Of a stretch of 6,499 bases of DNA, positions 1 to 6,371 are shown piece by piece (positions within the stretch are counted from its first letter, which is position 1; every line of letters starts with the position of its first letter). The DNA is from Thermoleophilaceae bacterium (lineage in GTDB: Bacteria > Actinomycetota > Thermoleophilia > Solirubrobacterales > Thermoleophilaceae). The position numbers and the translations under genes were made by a program. A model generated the notes under the pieces. That model was not told where the DNA came from. It did not search any database and worked only from the letters and a program-made list of their open reading frames with translations. The DNA lies in the NCBI GenBank assembly GCA_013811765.1, contig JACCUO010000081.1:1-6499 (forward strand), in the 5' to 3' direction.

Positions 1-2303
1 TCGCCTGCGAGCCGCGCTGCGGCAACGGCCGCCTGCCCGTAGGCGATTGCGCCGTCGCCCGGGGGAAGGCGCTCGGGCACCAGCGGCCGCAGGCCGGCGG
101 ACCTGAGCGCCGGGAGCGTGCGCTCGAGCAGCAAACGGTTCTGGAAGACACCGCCGGAGAGCACCACGGTGTCGAGGCCCCGCTCGTGGGCCAGCCGCGA
201 GCAGGCTTCCACGGTCGCTGCCGCGACGGCATTGTGGAAGCGCGCCGCCACAAGGGATATGGGCACCCCGGCGGAGCTGTCCGCCACCACGGCGGCGACG
301 GTCGGCCGCGGGTCCAGCCCGATCCCGTCCTCGGCGTCCACGACCGGGAGCGGATACGCGGACCTCTCCTCGTGGTCGCTCACCGACTCCAGTTCGATGG
401 CGGCCTGGCCCTCGTAGGTTACCTCGGCGCGCTGACCGCACAGCGCCGCGACGGCGTCGAAGAGCCGCCCCATGCTGGTCGTAAGCGGCGAGGCCAGGCC
501 ACCGCGGGCAAGCCCTACCACCGCGTCCCATCGCCGCGGATCGACCCGATCCCGCAGTGCCGCGGGCGGCTCGTGCCCACACCCGGCCGCGAGCCGCCAG
601 GCGCATGCCATCCGCCACGGCTCGCGGATGGCGGCTTCCCCGCCCGGCATCGGCACAGGCAGCAGGTGCCCGGCGCGGGTGAAACCTGCGAGACCCCCGA
701 CGAGCAGCTCGCCGCCCCATACCGTCCCGTCCGGGCCATAGCCGGTCCCGTCGTAGATCGCCCCCACGGCCGGGCCCTCCTCGCCGTGCTCGGCCAGACA
801 GGCCGCCAGGTGGGCGTGGTGGTGCTGCACTCCGACGAGCTCCACGCCTTCGCGCTCGCGAGCGTACGCGCTCGACAGGTACTGCGGATGAAGGTCGTGC
901 GCCACCACCTGCGGCTCGACCGCAAACAGCCGCTCGAGGTGGGCGATGCCCTCCTCGAAGGAGAGCAGCGTCTCGTAGTTCTTGAGGTCGCCGATGTGGT
1001 GGCTCACCCATGCGCGGTCGCCCTTGGCCAGGCAGAAGGTGCTCTTGAGCTCGGCGCCACAGGCCAGCAGCGGCCGCGCCGAGGGGATGGGCAGCGGGAG
1101 GCTCGCGGGCACGAAGCCGCGGGAGCGGCGGAAGACCAGCGGCTGCGCGCGCAGCGTGCCCAGAGAGCGAACCACCGAGTCGTCGGTCCGCGTCTGGATC
1201 GGGCGGTCGTGCATGAGATAGAGGTCCGCGATACCGCGCAGTCGCCGGAGGGCATCGTCGTCGCCGTAGGCGATCGGCTCGTCAGAGACGTTGCCGCTCG
1301 TCATCACGAGCGTCGTGCCCGCATCCGCGAGCAGCAGGTGGTGAAGCGGCGTGTAGGGAAGCATCACGCCCAGGTCGGGCGTTCCGGGGGCGACCGAATC
1401 GGCTACGGCCGCTACCCATCGCCGCCGGGCGATCAGAATCGGTCGCTCGCGGCCCAGCAAAAGGGCCTCCTCGGCGGAGGTCAGCTCCACGAGCGACCGA
1501 GCCGTCCCGAGGTCGGGGGCCATCAGCGCAAACGGCTTGTCCTCGCGGTGCTTGCGCGAGCGCAGCGCTGCCACCGCCTCCTCGTGCTCGGCAAGGCAAG
1601 CCAGGTGAAAGCCGCCGAGGCCCTTGATGGCCACCACGAGCCCCGCCCCCCAGGAGTCCGCAACCGCGGCCAGCGGATCCTCCGCATCCAGTCGGACCCC
1701 TTCGGCGTCAAGGAGGTCCAGCGAGGGGCCGCAGTCGGCGCAGGCATTCGGCTGCGCGTGAAAGCGGCGGTCGTCCGGGTCCTCGTACTCCGACCGGCAC
1801 CGCTCGCACATCGCAAAGCCCGCCATCGTGGTCAGCGGCCGGTCGTAGGGCACCCCGCGCACGATCGTGAAGCGCGGACCGCAGTCGGTGCAGTTGGTGA
1901 ACGGATAGCGATGGCGGCGATTGGCCGGGTCGAACAGCTCCCGCAGGCAGGCATCGCAGGTGGCCACGTCCGGCGAGACGATCGCCAGCGGCTCGCCTCC
2001 CCTACTGCTGGCGGCGATGCTGAAGCCCCGCTCGCCGGTGGGCGCCATGTCCTCCGCCTGGACGTGCTCGACGGAGGCGAGCGGGGGCGCCTCAGCCGGC
2101 AGGCGCTCGAGGAAGCTCGCCACCGCAGGGACAGAGCCCTCCACCTCGAGCAGCACGCCGCGGTCGTCGTTCATCACATACCCGGCCAGCTCGAGCTCGC
2201 CGGCCAGCCGGTAGATGTAGGGGCGAAACCCCACACCCTGGACCGTCCCGGTCACACGGGCCTGGATCCGTCGCCGTCCCGCTGCCTCCTCGCCGCCGGC
2301 CAA
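1..2303 (-). CDS. hypF: Carbamoyltransferase HypF, [NiFe]-hydrogenase maturation (3' end cut by window edge)
   Basis: HypF converts carbamoyl phosphate and ATP to carbamoyl-adenylate and transfers the carbamoyl group to the C-terminal Cys of HypE, the first step in making the cyanide ligands of the active-site iron. It is a cytosolic protein. My own reading of the frame is open for about 767 codons. Domains in order: acylphosphatase (VQGVGFRP at residues 21-28, catalytic Arg27 and Asn45); two zinc-finger pairs (Cys116/119, 138/141, 166/169, 188/191); YrdC-like domain (KGLGGFHL at 227-234, TSGN at 335-338); Kae1-like domain (HHHAH at 494-498, DGTG at 518-521, SGGVFQN at 716-722). The last visible residues, around GDGAIAYGQAAVAAAR, match the extreme C-terminus of the family, so only a few residues are missing. 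The start is uncertain. A TAG of the upstream gene in the same frame (2315-2313) limits it, and TTG at 2303 fits the family N-terminus best. The only in-frame GTG (2255) would leave just five residues before the acylphosphatase signature. No clear ribosome binding site precedes either. Confidence 0.97.
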   Translation of the reverse strand, partial: MAGGEEAAGRRRIQARVTGTVQGVGFRPYIYRLAGELELAGYVMNDDRGVLLEVEGSVPAVASFLERLPAEAPPLASVEHVQAEDMAPTGERGFSIAASSRGGEPLAIVSPDVATCDACLRELFDPANRRHRYPFTNCTDCGPRFTIVRGVPYDRPLTTMAGFAMCERCRSEYEDPDDRRFHAQPNACADCGPSLDLLDAEGVRLDAEDPLAAVADSWGAGLVVAIKGLGGFHLACLAEHEEAVAALRSRKHREDKPFALMAPDLGTARSLVELTSAEEALLLGRERPILIARRRWVAAVADSVAPGTPDLGVMLPYTPLHHLLLADAGTTLVMTSGNVSDEPIAYGDDDALRRLRGIADLYLMHDRPIQTRTDDSVVRSLGTLRAQPLVFRRSRGFVPASLPLPIPSARPLLACGAELKSTFCLAKGDRAWVSHHIGDLKNYETLLSFEEGIAHLERLFAVEPQVVAHDLHPQYLSSAYAREREGVELVGVQHHHAHLAACLAEHGEEGPAVGAIYDGTGYGPDGTVWGGELLVGGLAGFTRAGHLLPVPMPGGEAAIREPWRMACAWRLAAGCGHEPPAALRDRVDPRRWDAVVGLARGGLASPLTTSMGRLFDAVAALCGQRAEVTYEGQAAIELESVSDHEERSAYPLPVVDAEDGIGLDPRPTVAAVVADSSAGVPISLVAARFHNAVAAATVEACSRLAHERGLDTVVLSGGVFQNRLLLERTLPALRSAGLRPLVPERLPPGDGAIAYGQAAVAAARLAG

Positions 2304-2312
2304 GCGCCCGGC

Positions 2313-2843
2313 CTACTCGCGCGGGCGGCTGCGAGTCTCCGAGAGCACCAAGCCGTAGAGCAGATGATCGACGGCCAGCGATAGCCGGTCGACCGGGCGC
2401 GGTTTCTTTGCCTGCGACAGGCCGAGCACCGGCGCGATGCCCAGCTCGAAGCCCACCCAGATCCCCAGGCCGAACACGGGTCCCGACCATGCCTGCATCC
2501 GCACCCGCTCGGGGAGCATCGCGAACGCGGCTCCGCCGGCCGCGCCGTAGCCCCAGTGGCAAAGCTCCTGCCCCGCCCTGCGGAACCTCTTGGGCATGAC
2601 CCGGAAGAGGCCCTTCGACTTCTGGCGCAGGATCGCGCGGGGTGGCGGCTCATCCACGAGCCCGGTGCTCACCGTGAAGGAGCGCATCCCGGTCATCGCC
2701 ATCGCAGCGATCACGCCCCGCAGCGCGCCGTGTGCGGCCTCTCCCCCGCGCTCTTTGATCCCGGAACCCGACTCCGAGGATTCGGACTCCGCGCTCGAGC
2801 CTCCGCGAAACTCAGGCCTCGCGCCTGCTCCAACCGTGCTCAT
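2313..2843 (-). CDS. Small predicted membrane protein of unknown function inside the hyp operon
   Basis: The 176-residue product is one I cannot assign to a named family. Residues 11-36 are a hydrophilic, Ser/Glu/Gly-rich and probably disordered stretch. Hydrophobic segments follow at about 39-62, 96-111, 119-142 and 153-168, consistent with three or four membrane helices. Between them lies a basic loop (about 68-91, rich in Arg and Lys). Notable residues are a Pro run at 66-68 (EPPPRA), Cys95-His96 in ELCHWGYG, and Asp159-His160 near the C-terminus. There is no cleavable-type signal peptide. The ATG overlaps the stop of the SIS gene by 4 bases (ATGA) and has a very strong ribosome binding site, so the gene is translated and coupled. 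hypF follows after 9 bases in the same reading frame. Co-transcription suggests a role linked to hydrogenase maturation, membrane targeting or metal/ligand supply, but this is inference only. Confidence 0.85.
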   Translation of the reverse strand: MSTVGAGARPEFRGGSSAESESSESGSGIKERGGEAAHGALRGVIAAMAMTGMRSFTVSTGLVDEPPPRAILRQKSKGLFRVMPKRFRRAGQELCHWGYGAAGGAAFAMLPERVRMQAWSGPVFGLGIWVGFELGIAPVLGLSQAKKPRPVDRLSLAVDHLLYGLVLSETRSRPRE

Positions 2844-4087
2844 CGATTCACCTCCATCAGCTCGCGGAGGGCGTGCCAGGCGCTCGCCTGCGCCTCCTGG
2901 ATGCGCGGTATGTGCTCCGAGCGCGTGATCACCACGTGGTCGGCGAGCCGGTCGGCAGCCACGGTGCCCCCGTCGTAGCCGACCATCGCCACGGTTGCCA
3001 GCGAGCGCTTACGCGCCTCCGCGAGCGCCGCGATCACGTTCTTCGAGGTGCCGCTGGTCGACAGCGTCAGCAGGACGTCCCCCTCCCTGCCGTGGGCAAT
3101 CACCTGGCGCGAGAAGATCGCCTCCGTGCCGATGTCGTTAAGGATCGCCGTGATGATCGAGGTGTCCTCTGTGAGGTCGAGCGCCGGGCGCGCGGGCCAG
3201 CCGTGGGGCGGGCAGCGCATGTCGGCGGCGGCGTCCATCGCATCCGTGGCCGAGCCGCCGTTTCCGAGCACGAGCAGCCGCCCTCCGCCGTCGAGTGCGT
3301 CACGCAGCGTGTGCGCCGCCGCCGCCAGCTCCTCGCGACCGTCCAGCAGCGTCCGGGCCCTCAGCTCGCCGATCTCCTCGGCCTTAAGCAGCACGGAGGC
3401 CTTCACGTCCGCCAGCACCGCGTCCAGGTCGTCCTCCTGCTCGCCTAGGAACGGGTAGAGGAAGCTCGATGCGCCGGTGTCGTGGACGGTGCGCGCGTCG
3501 CGACCCTCGAGCAGCCCCCTGTGGTCGAAGAAGATGTGCACGAGCTCCCAGAGCAGGTGGTATGCCGTCTCCGCCAGCTCCTGGCGCACGAACGGATCTT
3601 CGGCGGGGGGCTCGAACACCCACTCGGCCGGGCCCGGCTCGAACGCCAGCGTGAGGCAGCCACGCTCGCGCGCGAGGCCGAGCGCCTGCGCAACCTCGCC
3701 GCCACCGCGCGCGGGGTCAGGCGTGAGAAACGGGGCGTCGTCGCCGAACCCGATCACGATGTCCCCGGGCTCGGCCAGCAGCTCGACCTGCCTGATCAGC
3801 GACCCGCCCTCCCCGGCGAGGCCGATGGCCGGCAGCGCCCGCTTTCCAACGATCACGGGGTGGACGAACTCCACCGCCACGTGGCGCGCGTCGGAGCGCG
3901 CCTGCGGCGAAGCGCCGAGAGCCAGCAGCCGGCCACCGCGGGCAAAGCGCTCGGCCATCAGGTGACAGAGCTTTGCGAGCCGGTCGGCCTCGGCGGCGAA
4001 GAAGGAGGCGTTCGCCTCCGTGCGCAGCGCCACCAGCTCGTCGATCCGCTTGTCGGGCACGGCGGTGCGAACCGCCTCGGTCCTCAT
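2840..4087 (-). CDS. Two-domain SIS (GmhA/phosphoheptose isomerase-like) protein in the hyp operon
   Basis: The 415-residue product is about twice the length of E. coli GmhA (192 residues) and looks like two SIS folds in tandem. The C-terminal half (about 217-415) is clearly GmhA-like: GNGGSATDA at 275-283, IFSRQV at 324-329, GREGDVLL at 333-340, STSGTSKNV at 343-351 and RIQEAQ at 395-400. The N-terminal half (about 25-200) is a degenerate copy: GGRLLALGAS at 51-60, DARHVAVEF at 66-74, and RQELAETAYH at 168-177. By hand alignment to the GmhA metal/catalytic residues (His61, Glu65, Gln172, His180), the N half has His69, Glu73, Gln169, His177 and the C half has Asp285, Asp289, Gln397, His405. 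SIS domains bind phosphosugars, and GmhA isomerises sedoheptulose 7-phosphate. The real substrate here is unknown. ATG at 4087 follows the hypE stop by 2 bases with no evident ribosome binding site, implying coupling to hypE. No heptose or LPS genes are nearby, so a simple GmhA role is doubtful. Confidence 0.93.
   Translation of the reverse strand: MRTEAVRTAVPDKRIDELVALRTEANASFFAAEADRLAKLCHLMAERFARGGRLLALGASPQARSDARHVAVEFVHPVIVGKRALPAIGLAGEGGSLIRQVELLAEPGDIVIGFGDDAPFLTPDPARGGGEVAQALGLARERGCLTLAFEPGPAEWVFEPPAEDPFVRQELAETAYHLLWELVHIFFDHRGLLEGRDARTVHDTGASSFLYPFLGEQEDDLDAVLADVKASVLLKAEEIGELRARTLLDGREELAAAAHTLRDALDGGGRLLVLGNGGSATDAMDAAADMRCPPHGWPARPALDLTEDTSIITAILNDIGTEAIFSRQVIAHGREGDVLLTLSTSGTSKNVIAALAEARKRSLATVAMVGYDGGTVAADRLADHVVITRSEHIPRIQEAQASAWHALRELMEVNR
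2848..2855 (-). promoter_or_regulatory. Strong ribosome binding site of the small membrane protein gene
   Basis: GGAGGTGA, a full match to the anti-Shine-Dalgarno end of 16S rRNA, sits 4 bases before the ATG at 2843 (7 bases counted from GGAGG). It lies inside the last codons of the upstream SIS gene. It fixes the start of the membrane protein and is one of the two strong ribosome binding sites I see in the operon, the other being that of hypD. Confidence 0.8.
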
Positions 4088-4089
4088 GC

Positions 4090-5259
4090 TCAGCAGATCC
4101 GCGGCAGCGGGTCCCCGACCAGCAGGTCGAGCACGCGGCGCCCGCCGAAAGCCGTCTCCAACAAAACCATTCCCGGGGGCTCGGTCTTGACCTCGCCGAT
4201 CTCGGCGGCCTGCTCACAGCCGGGGATCGAGCGGAGGGTCTTCAGCGCCTTTTCGGCCGCCTCGGGAGCCACGAACGCCACGAGCTTCCCCTCGTTGGCC
4301 ACGTACATGGCATCGAGTCCGAGGATGTCGGACGCACCTTGGACGCCTTCGCTGATCGGCACGTCGGCCTCCCTGATCTCCATCGCAACGGTCGAGGCGC
4401 GCGCGAGCTCGTTCAGGGCGGAGGCCACACCGCCCCGGGTCGCGTCGCGCATGCAGCGCAGGTCGGGTCCGACCTCTTCCAGCAGCGCATCAGCCACCGG
4501 CCAGAGCGAGCATGTGTCGGACTCGATTCCCGCGTCGAGGTCGAACTCGCCACGGGCCAGCATGATCGCGGTCCCGTGCTCTCCGACGGTGCCGGACACG
4601 AGAATCCGGTCGCCGGGGCGCAAGGCCGCGGTCGACAGCTCGGCGCGCGGGTCGCGCAGTCCCACCCCGGCCGTGCACATGTACATGTAATCGGCGAGGC
4701 CGCGCTCGACCACCTTCGTGTCGCCACTGATGATGTCCACCTCCGCCGCGCGGGCGGCCGCCGCGACGGCGTCGACCTCCTGGCGCAGGATCGCGGTGTC
4801 GAGCCCCTCCTCGAGTATCAGCGACAGCGTCAGCGCGAGCGGTTTGGCCCCGGAGACGGCAAGGTCGTTGACCGTGCCGTTAACCGCCAGGTCGCCGATC
4901 GAGCCGCCCGGGAACCGCAGCGGGCTGACGACGAAGCTGTCGGTGGTCATCGCAAGCCGCGCACCACCCGCCTCGAAGGCGCCGGAGTCGCCGAGTGCCG
5001 CCAGCCTGTCGTTGATGAACGCGGGTAGGAGCAGCCCCTCGATCAAGCTCTGGGTGGCCTTGCCCCCCGCCCCGTGAGACATCGTGATCTGGGCGTCTTT
5101 GAACTTCCCCGGCTTTGAGCGCGTCTTCTCGATGATTCCGAGAATGCGCTCCTCGCGGTCGGGCGCACTGCTCTTTCCGGAGTTCCCGGAACTCGCGCCG
5201 GGCGTCCCCCCGTTGGCGCCGGGATCGGCCCCGCTCGCGCCGGAGTCGCCCTCGCTCAC
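4090..5259 (-). CDS. hypE: Hydrogenase expression/formation protein HypE (thiocarboxamide dehydratase)
   Basis: HypE receives the carbamoyl group from HypF on its C-terminal Cys and uses ATP to dehydrate it to a thiocyanate, the source of the CN ligands passed to HypC-HypD. It belongs to the PurM/AIR-synthetase-like ATP-binding superfamily and is cytosolic. The GTG start at 5259 gives 389 residues and overlaps the hypD stop as GTGA. Key motifs: HGAGGKAT at 62-69, TTDSFV at 105-110, GDLAVNGTVNDLAVSGAKP at 122-140, GDTKVV at 179-184, GTVGEHG at 223-229, MRDATRGG at 270-277, and the terminal PRIC with acceptor Cys389. About 33 Gly/Ala/Ser-rich residues precede the conserved part and are probably disordered. 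An alternative start further in would have to be ATG at residue 60, which cuts the first conserved strand, so the GTG is preferred. The frame stays open upstream to 5544, but a start there would lie deep inside hypD. Confidence 0.97.
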   Translation of the reverse strand: MSEGDSGASGADPGANGGTPGASSGNSGKSSAPDREERILGIIEKTRSKPGKFKDAQITMSHGAGGKATQSLIEGLLLPAFINDRLAALGDSGAFEAGGARLAMTTDSFVVSPLRFPGGSIGDLAVNGTVNDLAVSGAKPLALTLSLILEEGLDTAILRQEVDAVAAAARAAEVDIISGDTKVVERGLADYMYMCTAGVGLRDPRAELSTAALRPGDRILVSGTVGEHGTAIMLARGEFDLDAGIESDTCSLWPVADALLEEVGPDLRCMRDATRGGVASALNELARASTVAMEIREADVPISEGVQGASDILGLDAMYVANEGKLVAFVAPEAAEKALKTLRSIPGCEQAAEIGEVKTEPPGMVLLETAFGGRRVLDLLVGDPLPRIC

Positions 5260-6371
5260 ACCAGCTCGCGCTCGCGCGCGAAGCGGCCGTAGTTGTAGTA
5301 GGCCGCGCACGCCCCCTCGGGGGAGACCATGCACGTGCCGATCGGGCGCTCGGGGGTACACGCGGTACCGAAGACCTTGCACTCCCAGGGCTTGATGACG
5401 CCCTTCAGGACCTCGCCGCACTGGCAGGCCTTCGGGTCTGCCACCCGCACGCCCGGCACGGTGAAGCGGATCTCGGCGTCCAGGTCGGCGTAGGCGTCCG
5501 AGATCCGCAGCGCGCTCTGGGAGATGAACCCGAGACCGCGCCACTCGAAGTGGGGACGCAGCTCGAAGACCTCGGAGAGCGCCTTGAGCGCCGCCGGGTT
5601 GCCGTCGTAGTGCACCACGCGCTTGTACTGGTTCTCCACCTCGCAGCGGCCCTCGTCGAGCTGCTGCAGGATCATCCGGATCGCCTGGAGCACGTCCAAA
5701 GGCTCAAAGCCGGCCACGACGATCGGCTTGCCGTAGTCGGCGGGGATGAACTCGAACGGCCGCGCACCGACGACCGTCGACACGTGGCCCGGCCCGATGA
5801 ACCCGTCGAGCCGCATGTCGGGCGAGTCGAGCAGCGCGCGCAGCGGCGGCACGATCGTCACGTGGCTGCACATGCACGAGAAGTTGGTCACCCCCTCGGC
5901 CTTCGCGCGCTTGAGCGTCAGCGCGGTGGACGGCGCGGTCGTCTCGAAGCCGATCGCGAAGAAGACGACCTCGTTGTCGGGATTCTGCTTGGCGATCCGC
6001 AGCGCGTCGAGGGGCGAGTAGACCATCCGGATGTCGGCGCCCTCCGCCTTGGCCTCGAGCAGCGAGCCGTCCGAGCCGGGGATGCGCAGCATGTCGCCGA
6101 AGCAGGTGAAGATCACACCCGGCTCGTGGGCGAGCGCGATGCCGTCATCGACGCGGCCCATCGGGATCACGCAGACGGGACACCCCGGACCGTGCACCAG
6201 CTCCACGTTCTCGGGCAGCAGGTCGTCGATCCCGAACTTGTAGATCGAGTGGGTGTGGCCGCCGCAGACCTCCATCAGCTTGTAATGGCGGCCGGGCTCG
6301 ACCAGCGAGAGGATCTCGGCGGAAAGCGCGCGGCCCAGCTCGGGATCACGATATTCGTCGACGTATTTCAC
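5256..6371 (-). CDS. hypD: Hydrogenase maturation protein HypD
   Basis: HypD is the iron-sulfur scaffold that, with HypC, holds the iron while the two CN ligands and CO are attached, before delivery to the hydrogenase large subunit. The 371 residues match the family length. Visible signatures are MEVCGGHTH at 33-41 (Cys36), GPGCPVC at 61-67 (Cys64, Cys67) and GFETTAP at 141-147. A C-terminal cysteine-rich region contains Cys316, 318, 331, 338, 347 and 355, including the residues expected to bind a [4Fe-4S] cluster, and ends in EGACAAYYNYGRF. No key residue is missing. The GTG start at 6371 has a canonical AGGAGG 7 bases upstream and overlaps the hypC stop (GTGA). Its own stop overlaps the hypE start in the same way. 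Pairing with hypC immediately upstream fits the known HypC-HypD complex. Confidence 0.98.
   Translation of the reverse strand: MKYVDEYRDPELGRALSAEILSLVEPGRHYKLMEVCGGHTHSIYKFGIDDLLPENVELVHGPGCPVCVIPMGRVDDGIALAHEPGVIFTCFGDMLRIPGSDGSLLEAKAEGADIRMVYSPLDALRIAKQNPDNEVVFFAIGFETTAPSTALTLKRAKAEGVTNFSCMCSHVTIVPPLRALLDSPDMRLDGFIGPGHVSTVVGARPFEFIPADYGKPIVVAGFEPLDVLQAIRMILQQLDEGRCEVENQYKRVVHYDGNPAALKALSEVFELRPHFEWRGLGFISQSALRISDAYADLDAEIRFTVPGVRVADPKACQCGEVLKGVIKPWECKVFGTACTPERPIGTCMVSPEGACAAYYNYGRFARERELV

Noticed and set aside
1..2303. A possible frameshift or pseudogene in hypF, suggested by the lack of an ATG-to-stop frame.
   Set aside because: Reading the minus strand codon by codon gives one uninterrupted frame with all domains from acylphosphatase to the C-terminal end. 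The absence is explained by the window edge cutting off the stop and by the TTG start.
186..2384. A 732-codon open frame on the plus strand.
   Set aside because: It is directly antisense to hypF. Its product is rich in Arg, Gly, Ala and His with no recognisable motif, as expected from the complement of high-GC codons. The hypF frame carries every expected domain.
2092..2562. A 156-codon minus-strand frame spanning the membrane protein/hypF junction, and a 133-codon frame at 2252-2653.
   Set aside because: These are shifted readings of the membrane protein and the hypF start. The in-frame products of the two real genes are hydrophobic with conserved motifs, while these are Arg/Ala/Gly-rich.
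2766..2830. A repetitive-looking stretch (repeated GACTCCGAGG/GGACTCCG type sequence).
   Set aside because: It encodes the Ser/Glu-rich head of the membrane protein; the repetition follows from codon choice and is too short and imperfect to call a repeat element.
3482..4690. A 402-codon open frame on the plus strand, and a neighbouring one at 3973-5028.
   Set aside because: Both are antisense to the SIS gene and hypE, have low-complexity Arg/Ser-rich products and no family signature.
5260..5544. An upstream extension of the hypE frame, giving a 484-residue protein.
   Set aside because: It would overlap hypD by nearly 290 bases and the added residues have no similarity to HypE. The GTG at 5259 gives the usual 4-base overlap and a near-normal length.
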